From Cobetia sp. L2A1 (GTDB taxonomy: Bacteria > Pseudomonadota > Gammaproteobacteria > Pseudomonadales > Halomonadaceae), in contig NZ_CP047025.1 in NCBI RefSeq assembly GCF_009796845.1, positions 2,914,001 through 2,978,000 on the forward strand: a stretch of 64,000 nucleotides of DNA, written 5' to 3'. This document shows positions 55,394 to 64,000 of this stretch, one piece after another. How positions within the stretch are numbered: position 1 is the stretch's first letter; each line of letters starts with the position of its first letter. Under the pieces are notes generated by a model. It was not told where the DNA came from. It made no database searches and saw only the letters and a program-made list of their open reading frames with translations. A program made the position numbers and the translations under genes.

Positions 55394-57997
55394 GTGCTTG
55401 AAGCCTACCGTCAACAGGTTGAAGAACGCGCCCAGCAGGGCATCCCGGCGAAGCCGCTGACCGCAGAGCAGACCGCTGATCTGGTCGAACTGCTCAAGAA
55501 TCCGCCAGCCGGTGAAGAAGAGTTCATTCTTGACCTGTTCACCAACCGCATTCCCCCGGGCGTTGATGAAGCCGCTTACGTCAAGGCTGGCTTCCTGACC
55601 GCCATCGTACGTGGCGAAGCCTCCTCACCGCTGATCGACAAGACTCACGGCGCCAAGCTGCTCGGCACCATGCAGGGCGGCTACAACATCGCCACGCTGG
55701 TCGAGCTGCTGGACGACGAAAGCCTGGCCAAGGAAGCCGGCGAGCAGCTCAAGCACACCCTGCTGATGTTTGAGGCCTTCCACGACGTCGCTGATCGTGC
55801 CAAGGCGGGTAACACCGTCGCTCAGGAAGTCCTGCAGTCCTGGGCCGATGCCGAGTGGTTCCTGTCCAAGCCTGCACTGGCTGACAAGATCTCTCTGGCC
55901 GTCTTCAAGGTGCCTGGCGAAACCAACACCGACGATCTGTCCCCGGCGCCTGATGCCTGGTCACGTCCGGATATCCCGCTGCATGCCAACGCCATGCTCA
56001 AGAATCCGCGTGAAGGCATCGAGCCGCAGGAAGAAGGCGTTACCGGCCCGCTGGCACAGATCGAAGACGTGAAGTCCAAGGGCTTCCCGGTCGCCTACGT
56101 CGGTGACGTGGTCGGTACTGGCTCCTCACGCAAGTCCGCCACCAACTCGGTGCTGTGGTTCTTCGGCGATGACATCCCGTTCGCACCGAACAAGCGTGCC
56201 GGCGGCTTCTGCTTCGGCAACAAGATCGCACCGATCTTCTTCAATACCATGGAAGATGCCGGCGCCCTGCCGGTTGAAATGGATGTCGACAAGATGGCCA
56301 CGGGCGATGTCATCGACATCTTCCCGTACGAAGGCAAGGTCTGCCGTCACGACAGCGACGAAGTGGTCTCTACCTTCTCGCTCAAGACGCAGGTGCTGTT
56401 GGACGAAGTGCGTGCTGGTGGCCGTATCCCGCTGATCATCGGTCGCGGTCTGACCGACAAGGCACGTGCCGAGCTTGGCCTGGACGCTTCTGACGTCTTC
56501 CGCCTGCCGGAACAGCCGATAGATACTGGCAAGGGCTTCACCCTGGCACAGAAGATGGTCGGCAAGGCCTGCAACATGGTCGGCGTGCGTCCTGGCATGT
56601 ACTGCGAGCCGAAGATGACCACCGTCGGCTCCCAGGACACCACTGGCCCGATGACCCGTGACGAGCTGAAGGATCTGGCATGTCTGGGCTTCCAGGCCGA
56701 CCTGGTGATGCAGTCCTTCTGCCACACCGCCGCCTATCCGAAGCCGGTCGACGTCGAGACTCACCACACCCTGCCCGACTTCATCATGAACCGCGGCGGC
56801 GTCTCCCTGCGTCCGGGCGACGGCATCATCCACTCGTGGCTGAACCGCATGCTGCTGCCGGATACCGTCGGCACCGGCGGTGATTCCCACACCCGCTTCC
56901 CGATGGGCATTTCCTTCCCGGCGGGTTCTGGTCTGGTCGCCTTCGCCGCCGCCACTGGCGTGATGCCGCTGGACATGCCGGAATCCATTCTGGTGCGCTT
57001 CAAGGGCGAGCGTCGTCCGGGTATCACCCTGCGCGACCTGGTGCACGCCATCCCGCTGTACGGGATCAAGCAAGGCCTGCTGACCGTCGACAAATCCAAC
57101 AAGAAGAACGCCTTCTCTGGCCGCATTCTGGAAATCGAAGGTCTTGAAGATCTGACTGCCGAGCAGGCATTCGAGCTGTCCGATGCCTCTGCCGAACGCT
57201 CTGCCGCTGGCTGTACCATCACGTTGTCTGATGCAAGCGTGACCGAGTACCTGACCTCCAACGTCACCCTGCTCAAGTGGATGATCAGCAATGGTTATGG
57301 CGATGCTCGTACCATCGAGCGTCGTATCGCTGGCATGGAAGAGTGGCTGGCCAACCCGAGCCAGATGCGTGCCGACAAGGACGCGGAATACGCCGAGATC
57401 ATCGAGATCGACCTCGCCGAGATCGACCAGCCGGTGCTGTGTGCGCCGAACGACCCGGATGACGCTCGTGTGCTGTCCGACGTCGCCGGTCAGAAGATTG
57501 ACGAAGTCTTCATCGGCTCGTGCATGACCAACATTGGTCACTTCCGCGCGGCAGGCAAGCTGCTTGAGAAGCAGCCGGCTGGCAGCCTGAAGACCAAGCT
57601 ATGGCTGGCACCGCCGACCAAGATGGACCAGCATCAGCTGACCGCAGAAGGCTACTACGGCATCTACGGCCGCGCTGGCGCACGCATGGAAATGCCGGGC
57701 TGCTCACTGTGCATGGGCAACCAGGCACGTGTGGCTGCCAAGTCCACCGTGGTGTCCACTTCCACGCGTAACTTCCCGAACCGTCTGGGTGATGGCGCCA
57801 ATGTCTTCCTGGCCTCTGCCGAACTGGCCGCCATCGCCGCCGTCATCGGTCGTCTGCCGAGCGTCGAGGAATATCAGGGCTACATGGGCGAATTCGATGC
57901 CATGGCCGGCGAGATCTATCGCTACCTGAACTTCCATGAGATCGAAGAGTACCAAAACGCCGCTTCCAACGTGATTCCGGTCACCCAAGAAGCCTGA
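55394..57997 (+). CDS. acnB: Aconitate hydratase B
   Basis: AcnB interconverts citrate and isocitrate in the TCA cycle and can hydrate 2-methyl-cis-aconitate. The 867-residue protein has the AcnB order: the N-terminal HEAT-like domain (LEAYRQQVEERAQQG start), the swivelling domain (SSRKSATNSVLWFFG), and the catalytic part with cluster Cys in FIGSCMTNIGHFRAAG and GCSLCMGNQARV. I chose the GTG at 55394, which has GAGGG 8 bases upstream and gives the same start and length as E. coli AcnB. The frame is open 32 codons further upstream. Confidence 0.96.
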   Translation: MLEAYRQQVEERAQQGIPAKPLTAEQTADLVELLKNPPAGEEEFILDLFTNRIPPGVDEAAYVKAGFLTAIVRGEASSPLIDKTHGAKLLGTMQGGYNIATLVELLDDESLAKEAGEQLKHTLLMFEAFHDVADRAKAGNTVAQEVLQSWADAEWFLSKPALADKISLAVFKVPGETNTDDLSPAPDAWSRPDIPLHANAMLKNPREGIEPQEEGVTGPLAQIEDVKSKGFPVAYVGDVVGTGSSRKSATNSVLWFFGDDIPFAPNKRAGGFCFGNKIAPIFFNTMEDAGALPVEMDVDKMATGDVIDIFPYEGKVCRHDSDEVVSTFSLKTQVLLDEVRAGGRIPLIIGRGLTDKARAELGLDASDVFRLPEQPIDTGKGFTLAQKMVGKACNMVGVRPGMYCEPKMTTVGSQDTTGPMTRDELKDLACLGFQADLVMQSFCHTAAYPKPVDVETHHTLPDFIMNRGGVSLRPGDGIIHSWLNRMLLPDTVGTGGDSHTRFPMGISFPAGSGLVAFAAATGVMPLDMPESILVRFKGERRPGITLRDLVHAIPLYGIKQGLLTVDKSNKKNAFSGRILEIEGLEDLTAEQAFELSDASAERSAAGCTITLSDASVTEYLTSNVTLLKWMISNGYGDARTIERRIAGMEEWLANPSQMRADKDAEYAEIIEIDLAEIDQPVLCAPNDPDDARVLSDVAGQKIDEVFIGSCMTNIGHFRAAGKLLEKQPAGSLKTKLWLAPPTKMDQHQLTAEGYYGIYGRAGARMEMPGCSLCMGNQARVAAKSTVVSTSTRNFPNRLGDGANVFLASAELAAIAAVIGRLPSVEEYQGYMGEFDAMAGEIYRYLNFHEIEEYQNAASNVIPVTQEA

Positions 57998-58003
57998 TCA
58001 GTC

Positions 58004-58033
58004 GGGGCGCCTTGAGTCAACACAAGGCGCCCC
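58004..58033 (+). terminator. First hairpin after acnB
   Basis: GGGGCGCCTTG and CAAGGCGCCCC pair perfectly around an 8-base loop, 6 bases after the stop codon. No T tract follows. It may stabilise the mRNA end ahead of the true terminator. Confidence 0.6.
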
Positions 58034-58070
58034 TCTGACAGCAGCGCAAGCAAGTTTTCGCAACACAACG

Positions 58071-58105
58071 AAACGGGCCGCCCCCTCAGGGACGGCCCGT
58101 TTTTT
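58071..58105. terminator. Terminator between acnB and the outer-membrane protein gene
   Basis: A GC stem of about 14 pairs with one mismatch is followed by TTTTTT on the plus strand. It separates convergent genes. Confidence 0.85.
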
Positions 58106-58157
58106 CGTGCCTGTTGCTCAGTCGATTCGATTCAACCAACAGGACGTCTTGACATGC

Positions 58158-58778
58158 TTAGAACTTGTAGCCGACTGAGGCAGTGAACGCATCTACCTGG
58201 TAATCGCTGTCGAAGTCATAACGCTCATACTCGGCACGAATCAGGAACGGATCCAGATTGACCTGCGCCCCTGCCCCATAGACCGGATCGAAGCCATCGT
58301 TGTCCTTGAGGTCAACACTGGAGTTGCCCAGGTTGCCATCGACATCGGTTTCCCACTTGGCCATACCGGCCTTGGCGAACAGTGAGAAGTACTGACCAAT
58401 CGGCAGGATACCGACGACATTGACCCCGTAGGCCTTGGATTTGAGATCGGTGTTGCCGAAATCGTTACCCTTGAGCTGGACGGTACCTAGATCGGTATAG
58501 AACGCTTCAGTGGCGAAGTACGGGTTGTACTGATAGCCCACGAAGGCCTTGTAGACGTTGTCATCGTCATCGACATCAAAGTCTTCACTGCCTGACTCGA
58601 TGAAATCACCGGCATCATCGGAATCATCATTCTCCAGGCTAGAGAAGCCCGTACCCACACCGATGTAGAGCCCCTCGGCGGTGTTGTCAGCTGCATTGGC
58701 GTGACCGCTCAAGGCCAGAGCCAGCGCAGCGAAGGATACAGAGGCCAGCGGGGCGGCCAGAAGGCGTGACTTGATCAT
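58158..58778 (-). CDS. OmpA-like small outer-membrane beta-barrel protein
   Basis: The 206-residue product has a signal peptide (cleavage expected after SGHANA) and alternating beta-strand sequence ending in the aromatic signature VGYKF of eight-stranded OmpA/opacity-type barrels. Strand 1 reads GLYIGVGTGF. The first long loop is strongly acidic (residues about 47-70, Asp/Glu/Ser), in keeping with a salt-adapted or cation-binding surface. No peptidoglycan-binding domain follows. AGGAG lies 6 bases before the ATG. The function is unknown. Confidence 0.88.
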   Translation of the reverse strand: MIKSRLLAAPLASVSFAALALALSGHANAADNTAEGLYIGVGTGFSSLENDDSDDAGDFIESGSEDFDVDDDDNVYKAFVGYQYNPYFATEAFYTDLGTVQLKGNDFGNTDLKSKAYGVNVVGILPIGQYFSLFAKAGMAKWETDVDGNLGNSSVDLKDNDGFDPVYGAGAQVNLDPFLIRAEYERYDFDSDYQVDAFTASVGYKF

Positions 58779-59108
58779 GTAATGCTCCTTGATCCAGAAG
58801 GCTCCTCCACGAGGAACCACCGAGGAATAAGTCGGCAGGAACATCCTCTGCCGGTGGCGACACCTGCATCGTGGTAGATATAGAACAGTGTTTCAAGAGT
58901 GGATTTTTCGAGACTTTTGCTGTCGCCAGCCAGATACATCAACTTTCACTCATTCTCGTGGAACGCGTTAGACCCCGCGCTGCCTCACAGGTGCAAAGCC
59001 TTGCCAACTGGGGCATTCTTTGAGTGTGGCAGTGCAGCAACCCGACGGAAAGATAAACTACATTCTCCGAGGCCGACAAAGAGGCCTGAATCGCACAAGG
59101 AGCCAGAC
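58779..59108. other. Divergent promoter region of the barrel gene and rraA
   Basis: No gene is supported. The rraA reading frame is open 70 codons upstream into this region but without homology. Promoters could not be assigned. Confidence 0.5.
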
Positions 59109-59609
59109 ATGACGCATCCCTTTTCCACACCCGATCTCTGCGACGAGTTCCCCGAAGTTCAGGTACTTGATCCGCTCTTCATCAACTTTGGGGGCGTCGA
59201 GTCCTTTGGTGGTGAAGTCGTGACTATCAAGTGCTTCGAAGACAATTCACTGGTCAAGGCAGCTGTGGCCGAGCCCGGGGCCGGTCGCGTACTGGTCGTC
59301 GATGCGGGGGGATCAATGCGCTGCGCCATGCTGGGCGATATGCTCGCCGAGCAAGCCTCCAAGAGTAGCTGGGCTGGCGTCATCATGTATGGCTGCATTC
59401 GTGACGTGGATGAGATCCATGCCACGAATCTCGGCGTTCAGGCACTGGGCTGCTACCCGCGACCCAGCATCAAGCGCGGCGAAGGTCAGCGCGATGTACC
59501 GGTCACCTTCGCGGGCGTCACCATCGTGCCAGGCGATTACCTCTATGCTGACAACAACGGTATCGTCACTGCCAAGCAAGCCCTGATACGCACTCAGCCC
59601 ACGCCCTGA
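59109..59609 (+). CDS. rraA: RNase E inhibitor protein A (RraA)
   Basis: RraA binds the C-terminal part of RNase E and lowers mRNA decay in E. coli. The wider family also contains aldolases. The 166-residue protein matches true Rra[31 protein letters not shown] (read in parts), [28 protein letters not shown] and [16 protein letters not shown] lies 6 bases before the ATG at 59109. It is followed by a strong symmetrical terminator. Confidence 0.92.
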   Translation: MTHPFSTPDLCDEFPEVQVLDPLFINFGGVESFGGEVVTIKCFEDNSLVKAAVAEPGAGRVLVVDAGGSMRCAMLGDMLAEQASKSSWAGVIMYGCIRDVDEIHATNLGVQALGCYPRPSIKRGEGQRDVPVTFAGVTIVPGDYLYADNNGIVTAKQALIRTQPTP

Positions 59610-59637
59610 CCCCTGTCTTACCCGTATCTGAGCTGCA

Positions 59638-59682
59638 ATGAAAACGCCCCCGCAACCAGACTGGCTGCGGGGGCGTTTTCAT
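59638..59682. terminator. Symmetrical terminator between rraA and the symporter gene
   Basis: Perfect 17-base arms (59638-59654 and 59666-59682) enclose an 11-base loop. They contain A4 and T4 tracts, with pairing beyond the tracts. It serves both convergent genes. Confidence 0.9.
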
Positions 59683-59746
59683 GTCTGGCAGCCGCTGATC
59701 TGGCCACACGTTCGATGCTGAGCATCCAGCATTGAATACTCAGCGC

Positions 59747-61015
59747 TCAGCGTGCGTTGGCAGGCTCGGCGACAGCGCTGTCCTTTGCAGTGTCGGCGAG
59801 AGCATCATCTGCACGCGCAAAACGATCCACCACCGCCGCGCAGGCCGCATCACCGGTGATGTTTAGCGCGGTACGCGTCATGTCAAAGATACGATCCAGG
59901 GCGAACAGCAGCGGCAAGCCTTCAATGGGGATGCCAGCTGCCAGCAACACCGCCACCACCAGAAACGACGGCCCCGGCACACCGGCCTGGCCGATGGCGC
60001 CCAGGGTGGCGGTGAACACGATGGCCGCATAAGCGGAGAAGCCGAGCTCCACATTGAAGACCTGGGCGAAGAACATCGCGACAAGTCCGTAATAGATGGC
60101 ATTGCCGCTCATGTTGATGGTCGCGCCCAGCGGCAGCACGAAGGCCGTGGTGGCGTTCTTGAGGCCCAACTCCTTCTCGCAGACTTCCATGTTGACCGGT
60201 AGCGTCGCCATGGAGGACGCGGTGGAGAGTGCCACAGCCTGCGGCTTCTTCATCGCTGACATAAAGCGACCCAGCGGCACATCGGAGCCGAACTTGACGA
60301 TCAGCGGGTAGAACACGAAGCCGTAGATGAGGATGGCGCCCATGTAGACGAGGAACAGCTTCATCACCAGCGTCAGTACATCAAAGCCGAAGGTGCCCAC
60401 TGCATCTGCCATCAGCCCGAAGACACCGATCGGCGCGATCAGCATCACGACGTTGATCATCCACACGAAGGCTTCGATGACGGTGTTCAGGCCTTCGATG
60501 AGCGGCTTGCCGCGCTCACCGGTCTTGGACAGGCCAATGCCGAGGAACAGGCAGAAGACCAGAATCTGCAGGATGTTGGCATCGTTCAATGCGCCAAAGA
60601 TATTGGTCGGAATCATGCCCAGAAGAGTGTCCATCACGCCCGGTACCGCGCCCTTGTCAGCATAGGCATTGGAGAACATCCCTTTGGCGCTATCGAGATC
60701 TACCCCGCTGCCCGGCTGGAAGATGTGTCCCATCACCAATGCCAGCAAGACTGCCACGGCGGAGGTGAGCATGAAGAAGGCAAAGGTAGACAGACCAATC
60801 TTGCCTGCCGAAGGACTATCACCCAGATTTGCGGCACCCGAAATGATCGAGACGGCGATCAGCGGTACCACCAGCATCTTGATCAGATGAATGAAGAGCT
60901 CACCCAGCGGTGCAAACATGGAGGCACTCTCGCCCATGTAAGCCCCTACACCTGCGCCCAGTACCATGGCGATGACCACCTGGACGCCAATGTTCTTCCA
61001 TAGAGACTGTTTCAC
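59747..61015 (-). CDS. Dicarboxylate/amino-acid:cation symporter (DAACS family)
   Basis: The 422-residue inner-membrane protein has the glutamate/C4-dicarboxylate symporter features: the HLIKMLVVPLIAVSIISG segment, the serine-rich HP1 loop STASSMATLP, the LPLGATINMSGNAIYYG motif, and the HP2 loop QAGVPGPSFLVV. The last helix contains DMTRTALNITGDAACA, whose Asp and Thr/Asn contact amino-acid substrates. It probably takes up glutamate/aspartate or dicarboxylates with Na+ or H+. The start codon is GTG. The tail is short and acidic. Confidence 0.9.
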   Translation of the reverse strand: MKQSLWKNIGVQVVIAMVLGAGVGAYMGESASMFAPLGELFIHLIKMLVVPLIAVSIISGAANLGDSPSAGKIGLSTFAFFMLTSAVAVLLALVMGHIFQPGSGVDLDSAKGMFSNAYADKGAVPGVMDTLLGMIPTNIFGALNDANILQILVFCLFLGIGLSKTGERGKPLIEGLNTVIEAFVWMINVVMLIAPIGVFGLMADAVGTFGFDVLTLVMKLFLVYMGAILIYGFVFYPLIVKFGSDVPLGRFMSAMKKPQAVALSTASSMATLPVNMEVCEKELGLKNATTAFVLPLGATINMSGNAIYYGLVAMFFAQVFNVELGFSAYAAIVFTATLGAIGQAGVPGPSFLVVAVLLAAGIPIEGLPLLFALDRIFDMTRTALNITGDAACAAVVDRFARADDALADTAKDSAVAEPANAR

Positions 61016-61432
61016 GTTACGACTACCTTAGATTTTGTCCGAAAAGTCGGTTGCTACACACCGTCGTATGGCTGGCTACCGGTGAGGCTTGCCATCGTCG
61101 CCACCAATGATCTTGTGGTCAGTGGGGTGGCAGGGATTATAAAGGACTGCCTTTCTTACATAAGTCAGGAAGATACTCATTTAGTCGCGCTTTCGAGATC
61201 ATTTTGTTGCTATTTGTTAAGAAACAACGAGAAATGACGGATCCATTCGCCATTGGTCTAAGGCAGCTACGCCGTGTTGCTTCATTCCTGACAGGGCCCT
61301 CAGCCTGACCAGATATTCAGTTTCTGCGCCCTGAAATGAAAAGCGCCCATTGCACATAGGTGCAATGGGCGCTTTTCATTTCAGGGCGCCGGGTACTGAC
61401 ATCCGGCTTACCCTTTCAGCAGAGAAAGGGCA
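61016..61432. other. Intergenic region between the symporter gene and ppsA
   Basis: It holds the symporter promoter region and the 64-base ppsA terminator hairpin. No gene is seen. Confidence 0.65.
61326..61389. terminator. Terminator of ppsA with 30-base perfect arms
   Basis: The arms 61326-61355 and 61360-61389 are perfect reverse complements around the loop ATAG. They contain a GC core, A4/T4 tracts and a further A/T and GC segment outside. It is the longest such hairpin in the window and lies 43 bases after the ppsA stop. Confidence 0.9.
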
Positions 61433-63820
61433 TTACGCCAGCTCTTTGTCCGCCAGCATGAACCAGGTTTCCAACACGGAATCCGGGTTGAGAGAGACGC
61501 TGTCGATACCCTCTTCCATCAGCCACTTGGCTAGCTCAGGGTGATCCGACGGCCCTTGACCACAGATGCCAACATACTTGCCCTGTGCCTTGCAGGCACG
61601 GATCGCCATCGACATCAGCTGCTTGACTGCCGGATTCCGCTCATCGAACAGGTGAGCCACGATACCGGAGTCGCGATCCAGACCTAGCGTCAACTGAGTC
61701 AAATCGTTGGAGCCGATGGAGAAACCATCGAAGTGCTCAAGGAACTGATCCGCCAGCAATGCGTTGGTCGGCAGTTCGCACATCATGATGACGCGCAGAC
61801 CATTCTCGCCACGGACCAGACCATTCTCGCCCATCAACTTGATGACCTGCTCCGCCTCACCAACGGTGCGCACGAAGGGCACCATGATCTCGACGTTGGT
61901 CAGCCCCATCTCGTCGCGGACACGCTTGAGCGCACGGCATTCCAGATCGAAGCAGTCACGGAAGGCTTCGGAGACGTAACGCGAGGCACCACGGAAGCCC
62001 AGCATCGGGTTCTCTTCACCCGGCTCATACATCTTGCCGCCGATCAGATTCTCGTACTCGTTGGACTTGAAGTCCGACATGCGCACGATGACTTTCTGCG
62101 GATGGAAGGCAGCTGCCAGTGTGGAAATGCCCTCGACCAGCTTGTCGACGTAGAACTCGACCGGACTTGTGTAGCCGGCAATGCGTGCATCGATAGTCTG
62201 CTGCAGCTCAATCGGCAATGTAGCGTAGTCAAGCAGTGCCTTGGGGTGCACCCCGATCATGCGATTGATGATGAACTCGAGACGCGCCAGGCCCACGCCA
62301 GCATTCGGTAAGCGCGAGAAGCTGAAGGCGCGGTCCGGGTTACCGACGTTCATCATGATCTTGAACGGAATCTCCGGCATTTCGCTGACGCTGGTCACAG
62401 TGCGATCGAAGTTGAGGATGCCGTCATAGACGTGACCGGTATCACCTTCGGCACAGGACACCGTCACTTCGCGACCTTCTGCAAGCACAGCTGTCGCATC
62501 GCCACACCCGACGACGGCCGGAATACCCAGCTCACGCGCGATGATGGCTGCGTGGCAGGTACGTCCACCACGATTGGTAACGATGGCAGAGGCACGCTTC
62601 ATGACGGGTTCCCAATCCGGGTCCGTCATGTCGGTGACCAGCACATCGCCGACCTGCACCTTGTCCATCTGCTCCGGGCTTTCGATGATGCGTACGGCCC
62701 CCTGGCCGATGCGCTGACCGATGGCACGCCCCGTCACAAGCGTGCGGCCCTTCTCGCGCAGCTGGAAGCGCTCGAGATTGCCGCCCTCTTCCTGACTGAC
62801 CACAGTTTCCGGACGTGCCTGCACGATGTAGAGCTTGCCGTCATCACCATCACGCGCCCACTCGATGTCCATCGGACGCTGGTAGTGCTTCTCGATGGTC
62901 AGTGCCTGACGCGCCAGCGCTTCGACATCGTCATCACTGAGGCAGAAACGATGGCGGTCTGCTACCGGCACATCCACCGTCTCGACCGAGCGGCCTGCAC
63001 TGGTGTCATTGGTGTAGATCATCTTGATCAGCTTGGAGCCCAGATTACGGCGCAATACCGCCGGGCGACCGGCTTCCAGCGTGGTCTTGTGGACGTAGAA
63101 CTCGTCAGGGTTGACCGCGCCCTGCACCACGGTTTCGCCCAGGCCCCAGGAGCCAGTCACGAAGACGGCGTCACGATAGCCAGATTCCGTATCCAGCGTG
63201 AACATCACGCCAGAGGATGCCGTTTCAGAGCGAACCATCTTCTGAATGCCGGCGGACAATGCCACCAGCGAATGATCAAAGCCCTTGTGCACGCGGTAAG
63301 AGATGGCACGGTCGTTGAACAATGACGCGAACACCTCGTGTACCGCACGTTTGATGTTGTCGAAGCCTTCAATGTTGAGGAAGGTTTCCTGCTGACCTGC
63401 GAAAGAAGCATCCGGCAGATCTTCCGCGGTTGCGGAGGAACGTACCGCCACTTTCAGATTCGGGTGGCGAGCCTGCAGCTCGCTGTAGGCACGTGCCATC
63501 TCGGCTTCAAATGCCGGCGGCAGCGGCGTATCGATGACCCACTGACGAATCTCGGCACCGACACGGGCCAGTTCCACCACATCGTCCACATCCAGCGCGT
63601 CAAGCGCTGTATTGATCCGCGTGTTCAGCGACTCGTGCTCAAGGAATTCACGATAGGCGAAAGACGTAGTGGCAAAGCCGCCAGGCACGGTGACACCGGC
63701 ATCCGCCAGATTGGAGATCATCTCGCCAAGCGAGGCATTCTTGCCGCCAACGCGATCAACATCGTTCATGCCGAGCTGATCGAAATCGATGACGTATTCG
63801 GATGTGGCTTGCTGTGACAA
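61433..63820 (-). CDS. ppsA: Phosphoenolpyruvate synthase
   Basis: PpsA converts pyruvate and ATP to phosphoenolpyruvate, AMP and phosphate, for gluconeogenesis from three-carbon substrates. The 795-residue protein has the N-terminal ATP-grasp domain ([17 protein letters not shown]), the phospho-His in [15 protein letters not shown] and the C-terminal TIM barrel ([15 protein letters not shown], then [12 protein letters not shown]). I chose the TTG at 63820, which has GGGGG 5 bases upstream and gives the E. coli length of about 792. No ATG fits; the frame is open to 63901. The regulator gene ppsR, often divergent, would lie beyond the window. Confidence 0.94.
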   Translation of the reverse strand: MSQQATSEYVIDFDQLGMNDVDRVGGKNASLGEMISNLADAGVTVPGGFATTSFAYREFLEHESLNTRINTALDALDVDDVVELARVGAEIRQWVIDTPLPPAFEAEMARAYSELQARHPNLKVAVRSSATAEDLPDASFAGQQETFLNIEGFDNIKRAVHEVFASLFNDRAISYRVHKGFDHSLVALSAGIQKMVRSETASSGVMFTLDTESGYRDAVFVTGSWGLGETVVQGAVNPDEFYVHKTTLEAGRPAVLRRNLGSKLIKMIYTNDTSAGRSVETVDVPVADRHRFCLSDDDVEALARQALTIEKHYQRPMDIEWARDGDDGKLYIVQARPETVVSQEEGGNLERFQLREKGRTLVTGRAIGQRIGQGAVRIIESPEQMDKVQVGDVLVTDMTDPDWEPVMKRASAIVTNRGGRTCHAAIIARELGIPAVVGCGDATAVLAEGREVTVSCAEGDTGHVYDGILNFDRTVTSVSEMPEIPFKIMMNVGNPDRAFSFSRLPNAGVGLARLEFIINRMIGVHPKALLDYATLPIELQQTIDARIAGYTSPVEFYVDKLVEGISTLAAAFHPQKVIVRMSDFKSNEYENLIGGKMYEPGEENPMLGFRGASRYVSEAFRDCFDLECRALKRVRDEMGLTNVEIMVPFVRTVGEAEQVIKLMGENGLVRGENGLRVIMMCELPTNALLADQFLEHFDGFSIGSNDLTQLTLGLDRDSGIVAHLFDERNPAVKQLMSMAIRACKAQGKYVGICGQGPSDHPELAKWLMEEGIDSVSLNPDSVLETWFMLADKELA

Positions 63821-64000
63821 GGGAACCCCCTGGTACCAATGGATAGGAACAGTGACGCTGAGAACTTGCGAATCCTGCCTGCGAGCCAGAGAACGAATCA
63901 ATAGTGGCTCGACAGCCGACAGGAAGGGTTTTCAACCTGCCAGCGGCGCATGTCAGGGGCGGCATCAACAGCGCACCCGAAGCGGCGATGCAGCCACCCT

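Noticed and set aside
56126..57541. 471-codon open frame on the minus strand opposite acnB
   Set aside because: It is entirely inside acnB and its His/Gln/Arg-rich product has no recognisable domain.
1..64000. Mobile elements, CRISPR arrays, prophage or defence genes
   Set aside because: No transposase, integrase, array-like repeats, restriction or toxin-antitoxin genes were recognised, and gene order looks like stable core chromosome.

Overview
The window is ordinary chromosomal DNA of a moderately GC-rich gammaproteobacterium. Gene content and order (phhR/phhABC, dadA-ridA, tig-clpP-clpX-lon-hupB-ppiD, a QueC/QueE/two-domain QueD operon, AcnB with a GTG start, an outer-membrane barrel with an acidic segment) best fit a marine or halophilic member of the Halomonadaceae (Halomonas/Cobetia-like). 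That assignment is an inference from protein resemblance, not a computed phylogeny. I see no insertion sequence, prophage, integron or CRISPR array.

Layout. 1-5.2 kb: the end of an Lrp/AsnC regulator, hpd (4-hydroxyphenylpyruvate dioxygenase), and an arginine neighbourhood (argO exporter, divergent argP regulator, argE deacetylase). 5.3-12 kb: formaldehyde dehydrogenase, a small lipoprotein, cyclopropane fatty acid synthase, and a marR-hlyD-DUF2955 efflux-type operon with a SlyA-like operator. 12-16.6 kb: phhR divergent from phhABC, with a near-perfect TyrR box between them. Together with hpd this covers Phe to Tyr to 4-hydroxyphenylpyruvate to homogentisate. 16.7-24.7 kb: a LysR with an unusual insertion, dadA-ridA, a MATE transporter divergent from a LysR regulator, and a GGDEF(degenerate)-EAL protein. 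25-35.4 kb: queC-queE-queD-ykgJ in overlapping reading frames, a CobW/G3E GTPase, a YqhD-type alcohol dehydrogenase, a CurA-type reductase divergent from a LysR, ppiD and hupB. 35.5-42.5 kb: the protein quality-control block lon, clpX, clpP, tig, then a four-gene tRNA operon (Pro, Arg, His, His). 42.9-49.6 kb: folD, mtnN, cysS, glnS, ppiB, lpxH. 49.7-64 kb: a 1304-residue multidomain regulator, miaE with a DUF1289 gene, acnB, an OmpA-like barrel, rraA, a dicarboxylate/amino-acid symporter and ppsA.

The less ordinary items are the giant regulator (winged helix + BTAD + degenerate cyclase-like domain + AAA ATPase + TPR) downstream of miaE, a tandem QueD in which the active-site motifs are divided between the two domains, two LysR-type regulators with low-complexity insertions in the effector domain, candidate operators (TyrR box, SlyA box, FadR-type palindrome before acnB), and a recurring terminator form in which the stem continues through the A/T tracts so that it is symmetrical on both strands. 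No clearly new multigene system such as a defence island or new biosynthetic cluster was found.
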